Part shown: positions 1 to 10,398 of the stretch, piece after piece
Numbering within the stretch: position 1 is the first letter of the stretch
How the letters are laid out: each line of letters opens with the position of its first letter
Assembly (NCBI RefSeq): GCF_002775205.1
Contig: NC_036457.1
Span: 22,836,720 to 22,900,719, forward strand
DNA from: Xiphophorus maculatus
Lineage: Eukaryota > Chordata > Actinopteri > Cyprinodontiformes > Poeciliidae
Direction: 5' to 3'
DNA: 64,000 nucleotides
Translations under genes and position numbers: made by a program
The notes under the pieces: generated by a model
Told to the model about the DNA's origin: nothing
The model's input: the letters and a program-made list of their open reading frames with translations, nothing else
Databases searched by the model: none

Positions 1-1235
1 AGTTGTAAACCTCAAATATCAAAAACATGTTTGGGAGCCAGAAAAGCTCATGTCCTCTCATGTGTTTGGTAATAGCAACCTTTAATGTAACTGCTTTAAA
101 ATCTGAAGAAAGAAACACACAGTATGCTTTAAACGTTTGTCTGGGATTCCAGGTTCCAATGTTCTTCAACCTCCACATCACACTGTGGCTGGGAGACTTG
201 GAGGTTCTGGATCTGTTCTCACATTGCTTCATTAACAGTTCTGGTAGGGAAAAAACATGTGCTTACTATACAATGACATGATCACCACAGGTAGATATAA
301 ATTTGTTGCCTCTTTATTTTTGGTAATAGCTATTCAACCTCTGCATCTGGAGATGGTTCAACATTTTCTGGCCTAAAGCACATTTTTTGAAAGGCTCATT
401 TTGAAACATCATGCTTGTTTAGCTTTTCTAAGCTATAGGGAAAAAAATCCATCAGACCACATCAGAAAAGAGAACAATTCCCACAGCTTTTAATTACGTT
501 TGAAATGTGGTAGCAATAATATTGAGATTTCTAATTATTTTCAAAGAAGCTAAGAAAAAAAAAGCCTTCAGGAAATAAAAGTCTTTGCCTCACATGGTTC
601 CACTTTAGAGCCTTAAAGAGAAACAAACAAATTGCACCTCATTTGGTTAGGTGGAGTATTTTTAACTGCTCTTGGCTGGCAAAACCGCAGCACAATCAAT
701 TGCATGTTTGAGAACAGCACTGACTCGGCAGAAAATGCTTTGCCATATGCTCAACAGACACACCCCGACGTGCACACACACACTAAAACCCTCAGCAGTA
801 TCCAGTGGTTTTACATGAGAAAGTTGAAGCCCTTTCTGTTCATGGCCTTGCTTGACTTCTCCTAACAAGACTGAGTCAGTGAGTTTCTTAAGCAGTAAAC
901 TGATTAGCCTGAGTGAATGGATGCTGTTGTCTGGGATTCAGAGCATTACTAGTTCAACTTATATGAAAGAGTTAAGAAAAGCCTAGTTTTTTTGTCTGCA
1001 GAAAACCGTCTGTTCTTTGTAACTTGTGGTCAAAAGAGAATTGAATCATCTATTCTTGTTAAACGTCTTACATCTCACCAGCTTTTGATTCCTCTAACAC
1101 TTTCTTGTCTCTCACAGCGAAGCCTTTATTGGTCTTTGTGCTTTTATGTTAAACTTTTTGAAGTTCATAAGATGCTCTTTACTGAGAACCCAAATGTAGG
1201 AAAGCAGGAAATACACTGTTTACATAAGGTAGTTG
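1..1235. other. AT-rich intergenic DNA, no gene recognised
   Basis: Only short frames without family resemblance occur here. I see no exon with plausible splice sites and no clear repeat before the LINE that starts near 1236. Confidence 0.5.
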
Positions 1236-3303
1236 TAATTAAACATTTACATAAGAGTCCTTTTCTCAATCAAGATGACTTAATAAACTACAAACCTATG
1301 TCTAATTTTCCTTTCTAACCTAAAATCCTTGAGCAAATAGTGACTTGTGAAATGTATGAGTCTAAATACTACTGAAGAGTTTCAGTCGGGTTTCAGAGCT
1401 CATAATAAACCTCAAAAGAACTTGGGAAATGTACAAATGATATTGTTTTGACCTCAGATAATGGACTTATGCCTGTTTTTCTATTGTTAGATCTCAGAGC
1501 TGCTTTTGGTCCCAATGTACAAACACAGGGCCGTGCAGAGACCTTCAAAGGTCTCTCAAATTTAAAAAATGGGCACATTGAACAAAAGCTCCGTACAACA
1601 ACATAACAACAACCCATATTAATCAAGAATCTAATTGGATCCTACTATATCATTGCCATCATGCGGGGAAATGCAAAGCAATTATAGTCTATATTTTCCT
1701 CATCAGGTATAAAGTTTCTGTTTCTGCTGCTGACAGTCCTGGAGGGCTGAGCTGATCTGAGACTGTAGCTGTTAAACAGACCAGAGGACAGAAGGTCAAA
1801 GGTTATAAAGTTATGAAATAAGCTAATTTGCGGCCATTTTACTAATTAAGCCCTAATAATATCTATTTAACCTCTAGAACAACCTGGTTGCAGACTGATT
1901 TATAGATCAAAAACTCAAAGGGCTTAACTCTATATAATGTTTCAATGTTAAACCTCTAGAACTAGAATTATAAGACTGGGATATCAAGGCAAAGAAAACT
2001 CAGTAGCTGCTGGTAGGGGCCATTCAGCGACTCGCGGTGACAGTCGGTACCGTGTCTTGTATCAGGATGTCTGATATAAAGACAGATATTCTTTATCAGT
2101 GGACCGACTCAAGCTGCCTGTACTGAACCGGGCCTTTAGCAGAATGATGAAGTTAAAGTCAGAAGTTTTCTCTGCAGCTGAAGCATTTCTGAGTTTAGGG
2201 GCGAGGCGGGTTTTGTCCTGCTATTGCAAGGATGATTATGAAAATATAAATAGAAACAGTTTTTCTAACGTCAACATCAGACCTACGTTTTTATTCACAA
2301 ACCAGTGTATGAAAAAATATTCTTGCCCATAATTTGATAGTTAGAGGACACAGATCCTCCTCCTCCTCACCTTGGACCCGGAGTTTGAACAACATGGAGG
2401 CTCTGAGAGTCATTATTAGACTGAGGGCAGCCAGACTAGTTTATTTTTACTAAATTATTATATTTAGCTAAATATTATTGCTGAGGGGCACAAACAGGCC
2501 TTCTGACATACAGAGTTAAAAAAAACAATCTCAAAAAGGGCACTAGGGGCATCAAGGATAAAAAGGGCAGGGGCTCAAGCCCCCCTCGCCCCTCCCTCTG
2601 CATGTGCCTGTACAAACAGGTTGGTTTAAATCCTATATGTCCAACAGATTCAAGTTTGCTTGTGTGAATGATAAATCTTCTTCATACTCGAGGGTTACTC
2701 GTGGAGTACCACAGGGCTCCGTTCCTGTTGTGCTGATAATATTCAGCTATATCTATCCATACCACCTGATGAATCCAGTCTGTTAGGTGGACTACAGGGA
2801 TGTCTTGAAGACAAAAACCTGCATGACACTAAACTTTCTTCTTTTAAAATCTGATAAGACAGAAGTTTTTTTGTTTGGACCTGAAACTCTGAAAAAGTAA
2901 ACTAACTCATCACGTGATCTGGATACAATGATCTGCAACGGTAAGATAAAAAACCCTGGTGATATTTTTGACCAGGATATGTCATTTAAATCCCATATTA
3001 AACAGGTTTCTAGGATTTTCTTTTTTAATCTCTGGAATATTGACAAAATCAGAAATATCCTGTCCAGGAGTGACAGTGAAAAACTACTCTATGCATTGGT
3101 TACTTCAAGGCTGGACTACTGTAATTGCATGCTATCAGAAGGTCCATAAAATGAAGTTAAACAAAGTTTAACTCATTGAAACTGCAGCTGATTCAAACAC
3201 TGCAGTTCTAATGAGTTCTGATAACAAGAGATCATATTTATTCTGTTTTAGCTCCCTGTTAAATCCTGAATAGAATTTAAGATTCTCTTCAAATATAAAG
3301 TTC
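1236..3303 (+). mobile_element. L2-clade LINE reverse transcriptase remnant, split by a hAT element
   Basis: Two blocks, 1236-1525 and 2611-3303, read as one damaged non-LTR reverse transcriptase. The first has NYKPMSNFPF, an ILEQIV stretch and LLLDLRAAF (RT motif A region). The second has WFKSYMSNRF and GVPQGS, then degenerate DNIQLYLSIPPDES (motif C region), DQDMSFKSHIKQVS and ALVTSRLDYCN, which is typical of L2-type elements in fish. Frameshifts and stops break it throughout. About 25-30 residues between motif A and WFKSY are missing, so the copy probably lost internal sequence. The gap between the blocks is exactly the hAT insertion at 1526-2610. It is dead and truncated at the 5' end. 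Confidence 0.85.
1526..2610. mobile_element. Non-autonomous hAT-like transposon inside the LINE
   Basis: The element is 1085 bp long and flanked by a perfect 8-bp target duplication, TACAAACA (1518-1525 and 2611-2618). Its ends are CAGGGCCGTGCAGAG and, read from the other side, CAGGCACATGCAGAG. Both features fit the hAT superfamily. No transposase frame is recognisable inside, so it would need a transposase from elsewhere. It is younger than the LINE it interrupts. Confidence 0.85.
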
Positions 3304-3600
3304 TTAAAGCTGCAACATGTAACTTTTACCCCCCAAAAAGTTTTTTTTCTCCAGGTTTGTTAAAATGGACACCATGCCATTACAGTATGGCATGAGACAG
3401 ATAATCTGTAAAGACTGAAGCTCCTCCACCTCCTTCTAGCTGCAGTGTAGCAGAGAGCAACAGGGAGAGTGCGAGCAGCGTGCGCACATGAGTGATTGAC
3501 AGTGCTGAAATGATACGTTGCTTCTGACTGAGCGGTGTATATCTGGTCAATTTTTTCACAGATTATCAGTATTGTATATTCTATGGTACCGGTTGATAAT
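3304..3600 (+). repeat. Non-autonomous DNA element with TTAAAGCTGC end
   Basis: It starts TTAAAGCTGCAACATGTAAC and holds a segment (gattgacagtgctgaaatga, then an actgagcggtgtatatctgg-like stretch) shared with copies near 4.5 kb and 42 kb. The 42-kb copy ends in the inverse of this terminus, which supports a terminal-inverted-repeat element. The right end is not sharply defined here. Confidence 0.45.
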
Positions 3601-4514
3601 GGGTTAAATTAACCCTTTGCAATCGGTTATTATGCTGGTTAAAATGACTAGTAACATCAGTAGCTAAACGAGGCAGGTAGCCTCGTTCACAACATGTGGC
3701 ATGCATTTTGTAAGAAGTTATGTGGGAGGTTCCTGGTTCTGTATGATATATTTTTAGTTGGTGTTTTGTTAACTGCATATTTTATTCTGGCAGGTCAGGG
3801 GCTTCATCAGGAAGGTTTATGTATTTATGCATATATGCATCATCACAATTGACTGAATGGGAAGGAATTGAATGAATATGATGAATTTTAAATTGGTTTA
3901 TTGCATAAGCATAAATGGCTTATGGTAATTTCAAAAATGCTATTATAACTTGATTATTGTGCAATTCAAACAATATACTTTTTGTATTTTAAGTACTCAT
4001 TATAAATTTAATTCAACTATACTTTAATAATACTAAATACATAAACCTGAGGATTACAATTAGCAATTAAAATAAATAGCTTACATTACAGTGATGAATA
4101 GGAATTATGTAAGGTTTATTTGATAGGTTTGTATTAAATTTATCTAAAAAAAAAAGTAAATGGAAATTGTCATGTAATGAAATTACACAACTCTTAAAAG
4201 TCTGGGTTAAATATTTCTGTGCGTGTACGAGAATAAAGACCTGCTGCCATCAACCATCCAGACCTCTTGTATCCTCTGGTTCTGGTTCTGGCAGACTAGA
4301 AGTATAGATGGCTCTCTTTGCAGAGTCATCCACCTGCCATACTCACCAGGTTTGGGTCAAACTACTTCAGCAGCGCTCTGTGTGAAGTGTTGTCTGAATG
4401 TTCAGAAGTTTATTGCTGTGCTTTATGCAGAAATGGAGTCAGACATCAATGTTGATATTTCGTTTCAACTAATCCGGTGCAACTATTCAGTTTTTATTGC
4501 TTTTATTGACATCT
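3601..4514. other. AT-rich DNA, nothing recognised
   Basis: No exon, LINE motif or paired inverted ends were found. One frame at 4223-4522 has no family resemblance. Confidence 0.4.
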
Positions 4515-4770
4515 GCCAATGAGTCACAAAGCAACCAATCAGAGCCAGGAGGAAGCTCTTGGCACTGTCCAGAGTGCTAATGTATGTGCTGCTAAATGTG
4601 CTAATGTCGGTGAAAGAACTTGCCATTCTAGGGAAATTTTTTATCCGCCACCAGTGGCCATCTTGACAAACTGAGCATTTATAGCATCATAGCAGGCTCC
4701 ATTGTGATGAAGGAGCTGTAGTATAGCAGAGCGAGCCAGTGAATGATTGACATTGCCTAATATTCCAATA
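4515..4770. repeat. Second, degraded copy of the TTAAAGCTGC-end element
   Basis: It shares the phrases aaccaatcagagccaggagg, a series of gctaatg blocks and agtgaatgattgacattgcc with the copies at 3.3-3.6 kb and 41.9-42.3 kb. The ends are lost. Confidence 0.35.
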
Positions 4771-5007
4771 TATACATAATACCACTATATAAATTTCTGT
4801 GTGGACAACACACAAGAAAAAACAAGAAAAAAGGAGCCATATGGGAGGGAGTTATTGAGGAGCATACAGAAGCAGCTCACAGTTGAGATTTGAGACAGCA
4901 AGGAGGCGAACAGGAACAAGCTGAAGAGCAAACTACAAAGGAGCATTGGAGATGTTTGGTCGGGGATGAAGAAGATTACAGGCAAGAGCAAGAGAAAAAT
5001 CAAATAG

Positions 5008-5257
5008 ATGGAAGTCTGGACAGAGCAAATTAAAGATCTGCTGTTGTTGTATCAACCTTCCAGACCTCTCAGGTCTTCTGGTTCTGGTTCAGCTGTGCAT
5101 GCCCAGAACCAGAACCAAATACGGAGAAGCAGCATTCAGCTTCTGTGCTCCACAAATCTGGAACAAACATCCACGCTGCAAAAACACAAAGGCAACTCTA
5201 AGCAGGTGGGGGTTTAGTGTAGATTTAAAGGAACTCAGTGTTTCAGCTGTTTTGCAG
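5008..5257 (+). mobile_element. L2-type LINE, C-terminal fragment of the polymerase protein
   Basis: Reads IKDLLLLYQPSRPLRSSGSG, then after a frameshift PRTRTKYGEAAFSFCAPQIW, the usual end of fish L2-type ORF2. It is the same family as the minus-strand copy at 24.6-25.4 kb. Frame breaks make it non-functional. Confidence 0.8.
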
Positions 5258-5345
5258 TTCACTGCAAAAACACAAAATCTTACCAATTATTTTTGGTCTC
5301 ATTTCTAGTGCAAATATAGTAAACTTCAAATAAGCTTAATAAATA
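5258..5345 (+). repeat. End of a widespread fish foldback-type repeat
   Basis: It begins CACTGCAAAAACACAAAATC and continues with a ttaccaattatttttggtct-like stretch and ctagtgcaaatat. This resembles one arm of a common fish inverted-repeat element, recognised from memory. The second arm is absent, so this is a fragment. Confidence 0.35.
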
Positions 5346-5790
5346 AGCTTACCATCTGAACAAGGGAGGAGCACTCTCCAGTTCCCTCTCCAAAAAGGAT
5401 GGGTAATCTGTTCTGGTAACAATAGTCAGAACCCGTCCCCCTACTCGTAGGAGGAGGGAGACTACCCTGTCATTCACTGGGGTAAACCCCAACATACAGG
5501 CACCAAGATGGGGGGTTCCTGCCCGGCGCCTCCCACCAGGATTAACTCCAGAGTGAAAGAGTGTCCAACCCCTCTCAGTGACACTGGTTCCTGAACCGGA
5601 GTCAATTGCTGAGGTGAGAACGACTATTTGCAGCCGGAACCTCTCAACCTCACACATCAGCTCATTGTCTTTCTCTTTCCCCAGGTGACATTCCACGTCT
5701 CGAGAGCCAGCTTCTGTTGCTGCTGAGGATCAGATCATCGAGGTCCCCACCCCTGGCCACCACCCATCCCACACTTAAACTATATAAGAA
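5346..5790 (-). mobile_element. AP-endonuclease domain of a second LINE family
   Basis: A minus-strand frame over 5349-5696 reads VERFRLQIVVLTSAIDSGSG, ERGWTLFHSGVNPGGRRRAG and GFTPVNDRVVSLLLRVGGRV, the apurinic-endonuclease part of a fish non-LTR element. The upstream part in another frame (from about 5790) encodes the preceding ETWNVT-like start. Only this N-terminal part survives. It abuts the 3' end of a different LINE in opposite orientation. Confidence 0.75.
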
Positions 5791-7124
5791 CCAAGTTTTA
5801 GCCTGCAGGAACCATGGGCAATTCCAGAATCCATCCCTTCATGTTTTTACTTTAACCTTTACGCTCAGGAGGAGCAGGAAAATGACCCGGTCAGACTGTG
5901 GGGAACCTGGGCTGGGTTGAACATCAAATTTAGTCTAGAACTGCCACAAAGTTACAAAAAAATTCTGTTGAGGAGCTTGATATGTGTAAAGATTTATTTT
6001 TACAAATCAGTAAAATTCTGCTTGTAACCAATAAAGTTATTCACAGTAAACACTATCTTTTGTCAACAGAGGTATTTTACTCTGTTCTAAATTACATATA
6101 CATACTATCTTTATTAGCTTGATAAGTGTTACATTGAAAAAATAATTTGGAAACAGTGACTTATTTGATTTAATTTTTTGATTAAAGTCTTTAAAAATTA
6201 CTTTTCGTCTGCCTGCCATCATTTTAAAATATTAAATCAGACACTCTAAATGCCCCTAAGCAAACTTCTTCTTACTTTTGCTGTGTCCAATCACATTTAT
6301 TTAAAAGCAGTCAATAAAAAACATTGTCTTGTATTGCATTATTTATTTGTGTTGGAAAACTAGGAAACATATCAAGAGTGCTGTCATAAACAGCATATAA
6401 AGTTACCCAACAACAAATATCTCCAACAGATCCCATGACCAGAAGCACTCCACCCAACCCAGGCCTACACAAAACACACCAACTCAAGTTACATCTAGAA
6501 GACCTGGTTTTTAAACACAGCTTAAAGCCAGCATGAGATTATAGTAATTATCTCAATGATGCAAGAATCCCCTCTGACTGAAGAGTAAGACATTGAGCCA
6601 CAGCATAAGCAAGAAACGATATAAAATGAGATAATCATCATTTACGATGATCTCAGCATCCAAGGCTGACACTAAAAGAAGGTTTCATGTTTGTGATGAG
6701 ATTGAGGTACTGAGGAAATGACTACCTTTGGGTTGGGAGATGATACACTACAGAGCTGATTACACCGTGTCACTGCACACACAGCAAGATAAAGATAAAC
6801 AAGCAGCAAGACAGTCTGACTTGGGCATAAAACTATATGCCTAAAAGAGACATGTGGATGTGCAAATCATCATGTGCAGGTTTTACAGCCCAGCTCTGAC
6901 CAGCACACAGAACGGGTGATTGGACAGCACATGTGTGCACAATCTAAATGATCATGGCAAGATATCTTTAGGACGGTGGTCTGACATTAATTTATATGAA
7001 TTTATTTTACATTAATTGCTGACATTAATTTATATTAAATGCTACGGTCAAAACACCCTAGTATATATATAAGACCATCCATCCGTCTCTATAAATGTGA
7101 TCTGATTGAGCCTCTTCAGCTGGT
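5791..7124. other. Intergenic DNA, nothing recognised
   Basis: No exon or repeat with clear boundaries was seen. Base composition is AT-rich throughout. Confidence 0.4.
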
Positions 7125-7300
7125 AGTTTGACATCCTGTTGATGGTCCATCACACTCATTACAGCACCAGAGGAGACAGATCCTTCCAAACTGTTGGACC
7201 AAGACTGTGGAATAATCTCCCAAATTGCTTCCAATCGTTTTACTCCATTTTAAAAAGCAACTTAACACAAGTTCAGCATTTAAGCCTGACTGGTACCTGG
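7125..7300 (+). mobile_element. L2-type LINE C-terminal remnant
   Basis: Reads YSTRGDRSFQTVGPRLWNNL followed by PNCFQSFYSILKSNL, the standard C-terminal block of fish L2-like polymerase proteins. The 238-codon frame that begins here at 7139 runs on into unrelated repeat DNA and is not a gene. Confidence 0.75.
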
Positions 7301-7359
7301 GCTGCCTTGACAATTTTATGTTATCATGATGTATTTCTTAATTTATTTTCTTTTTGGGG

Positions 7360-7510
7360 CGATTTTTGTGGCTCTAGTGGCTTTATTTGCCAGCGAATTG
7401 ACAAGAAAGTGGGTTACAAGAGAAGAAGACGTGTGGCAAAGATCAATGGGACAGGACTCGAACCCGTGACTGACGGCTCCCCCTATGGGTTGTGGGCTTT
7501 ATGTTTGTGC
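7360..7510 (-). repeat. tRNA-derived SINE, decayed
   Basis: Read on the minus strand it has a polymerase III B-box-like GGTTCGAGTCC and a tail (ctttgccacacgtcttcttc, then cccactttcttgtcaattcg) also found at 14.6 kb. The A-box part near gcagtggcacaaa is poorly preserved. It belongs to the same family as the copy at 14,596-14,757. Confidence 0.6.
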
Positions 7511-7809
7511 CACTGCCATGCAAACATGATCTATTATGTAAATACATCATATTGTATTTACAGAATACATTATGATGTATTTTGTAAATGTCACTTTCTT
7601 TTGACATTGACTTTTTTTTACTATTTATACTGTGAATCACTTTGTGACAGCTGTGTGAGAAATGTGCTTAATGGACAAAATGCACTTACTATTTGCTTGC
7701 TTTTTGTTTTTGTTTTTTGTAGAGAAATGTTATGCACTTCTTATGCACAGCAACTCTTCATGATGACAATTATTGTATTATGTCTTAATGTGAGATATTC
7801 AGTCATACA

Positions 7810-8150
7810 ATCCTGGCCCTTAGTGAGGATTTGGTTTTTCTGTGTGTTAATTTAGTTCCTGGTTTGTCTGGTCTGGCCTTGATTGCTCCCAGCTGTGTCT
7901 CGTGTTCCCTGATTACCCCTTGTGTATTTAATCCCACCTGTGTTCTCCACTCCGTGTCATTGTCGACACTGTTTAGCTGTCTCACGTTGTGTTGCTACCA
8001 GCGTTTTGAGTTTCTTAGCCTTTATGCTCATCTGTGCTGCCTGGACTTTCTGTAACCTTCGTCATCATTAAATTATCATTTTTCTCACTACAACCCGTCT
8101 AACTCACCACCTACAACTGCAAGCCATGACCCCCATAGCCTAGCCACAAA
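7810..8150 (+). repeat. Possible LTR-like repeat fragment
   Basis: A pyrimidine-rich stretch with repeated ctggtttgtctggtctggcc-like phrases ends in acctacaactgcaagccatg. It resembles LTR regions of fish retrotransposons. I see no matching second LTR, primer-binding site or coding sequence, so this is a weak call. A similar stretch occurs at 24.05-24.43 kb. Confidence 0.25.
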
Positions 8151-8508
8151 TATTAAATTAACATTAACAACAGCCTCGTTCAGATCAGCACTTCTCGATT
8201 TGCAGTGGAGGACGACTGTTTACAGCGCAGGTGATTTCCGGTAAGCTTCTTAGGTCAAACTGGCACATAACATACGTCACGGTCAAACATCGGGTAACAT
8301 TTAAAAACAACACAGTCCATGCCTCCAAGAGCCCAGATCCTCTGAAGAAAGAAAATAACGCAGCCTAAAATATGGGTCTGGTTTTTACCAGGCTACTTTG
8401 TACCTTTTAAGCAATAATAAATTGACCCTAACTTTGGCACAATAATGTGCCAGGAAACGGTGCTCTTCTTTGTATTCACAGAATAGAAGCAACAAAATTT
8501 CCTTTGAC

Positions 8509-9118
8509 CATGGGCGTAGGTTTGGGTATGGACCAAGGATATAAAATAGTCCCGACCAATTTTTGCCATATTAATTAAAAAAAATGTATTTTTTAACAAA
8601 AACAAAATAAATAAACGAAAATCTACACTGATTAGTTTAATATTTCAATATACTACGCAGTGGTAGCATTCATTTTAAAATTCGCTGTTCTGAACTATGA
8701 CGACCCGCTATTGGCTCACAGAACGTGGATCTACGTTCTTTGATTAGCTGCACCAGGCGGCGGCCAGCTGGCCACACGCGGAACGGAAGCTTGGTCCATG
8801 GTGCTGACAGTGAACGCGTCTCCTTCTGAGTTTGACATTTATTATGAGTCTCCGAGACCATGTCGCCACCAAAAAAGAAAAGGACGACAGACATTAGAAG
8901 TTATTTCGCTACCTCGGCTGTAAGTACAGTGAGTGGACCCATAAGTTAGATATCTATCACGCAACGCATTTGTTGTAAAGTCCGGTGTTTAGTAAGGTCA
9001 GCACTGAATGTGAGGTAGAATAGGTCTGTTAATTATGTAATACTTTTTCACATAGGATGCTCAGATGGTCAGTAAGTTGTAAGGTCCCACCAAAACTTAG
9101 ACCAAACCTACGCCCTTG
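8509..9118 (+). mobile_element. hAT element, internally deleted, keeps the transposase start
   Basis: The 610-bp element is bounded by a perfect 8-bp target duplication, CCTTTGAC (8501-8508 and 9119-9126). Its terminal inverted repeats are CATGGGCGTAGGTTTGG and CAAGGGCGTAGGTTTGG. Inside, from 8860, a short plus-strand frame reads MSPPKKKRTTDIRSYFATSA, resembling the basic N-terminus of hAT/ZMYM-type transposases, and then stops making sense. It looks like a deletion derivative of an autonomous hAT element. Confidence 0.85.
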
Positions 9119-9126
9119 CCTTTGAC

Positions 9127-10167
9127 TGTGCCTCAAAATGCTTTGACAATGTGCAAAACTCAAGCACTAGTTTCGTTTTGGTTGACTGGAATTTGTGACC
9201 TAAACAGGAGTGAAAACATCCTCCCAAAACGTCCATTTAGATTACTGCTTGGTTTACATTTTTTAAGGTGAGCAGATCACAAGATTTTTTATTAAATTAA
9301 ACTCAACTTGTCTTTAGAGTGTACCTCCACTGTCCTGCTTCACTAGATATGAGACTGAAATATTAGTAATAGTTACTAATAGTACTAATACTTAAATCTA
9401 ATTTATCACTGAGAGCAATGTTATGCCAATTGTGGAAAACCTTTAATATGCAAGTAATAAAGAATAATTTTAAGTACAACTCACTCCATTACAAGTTGAG
9501 TCAACTTAAAATCTTTAGCAATGTCAATTTCTTTGGAAATCTAATATAATTAATATTTTAAGACCAGTGTAATTATTTCAATGTTGATTTAAAGCTTAAT
9601 CTTTCACAATAACAGCTTTTCTGCATAAGTAACATACTTGGAATGTAAATTACAATATGCTATATCCTAAGTTGATATACCCCTTAGCTATACATTTATA
9701 TTTTATTTGTCTTTCTAGATTTCCTCCACCACCATTGCAAATGATCTTAACATTTGTCTGGTGACCTGCATAATACCTACAGTCTCACAATTGACAAACC
9801 TCTGACATTCAGGTTAACCTTTAAATGACTCAGACAACCATTAGGTCTGCTGAACGTCGGATGAAGAAATGGTTTAAAATTTTCCATTCACTCATCCATG
9901 CAATACAGTAGCCAATAAGTGTGAATAAAATGAGAACTATACAATTACTTTTGTTTTCTAAATCTACAACATTTCTTTATGAATACATACATATCTTGAT
10001 GTTTGTGCCAGATAGACTGAACAAGCTAAGTTCTTTCCTGTTTTTGTTTTTTCATAGACATTACAAAACCTTTCAATAACCACTGATCAAAATTCTACAT
10101 ATTGGTGAAATTATTCATACATCCAATATGTAAACAATACCAGGCAGAATATTGGAACATTAATTTT
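9127..10167. other. AT-rich DNA, nothing recognised
   Basis: No exon or bounded repeat was seen. Confidence 0.4.
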
Positions 10168-10182
10168 AAAAGAAAAAGCTCT

Positions 10183-10383
10183 GGGCGTGCCGTGGTGGCG
10201 TACGGGTTGGTGCGACCCGTATTTGGAGGCCTTGAGTCCTCGACTCGCCCATCGCGGGTTCGACTCCCGGACCCGACGATATTTGCCGCATGTCTTCCCC
10301 CCTCTCCTTCCTCGTTTCCTGTCAGCCCCCTGTCATATAAGGGAGACTAGAGCCCACAAAAGAGCCCCTGGAGGGGTAAAAAA
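10183..10383 (+). mobile_element. tRNA-derived SINE with intact target duplication
   Basis: The 201-bp body starts gggcgtgccgtggtggcgta, carries an A-box-like tggcgtacgggttggtgcg and the B box gggttcgactcc, and ends in an A-rich tail. A 15-bp perfect target duplication, AAAAGAAAAAGCTCT, flanks it (10168-10182 and 10384-10398). The well-kept promoter boxes and exact duplication indicate a fairly recent insertion by a LINE machinery. It is not a functional tRNA gene, because there is no cloverleaf anticodon or acceptor stem. Confidence 0.9.
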
Positions 10384-10398
10384 AAAAGAAAAAGCTCT

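Noticed and set aside
7139-7855. A 238-codon plus-strand open frame
   Set aside because: It begins as an L2 LINE C-terminus, then runs through an antisense SINE and unrelated AT-rich DNA, so it is a chance fusion of repeats.
10183-10383. A functional tRNA gene
   Set aside because: It has A and B boxes but no consistent cloverleaf, and it carries an A-rich tail and target duplication, which makes it a SINE.
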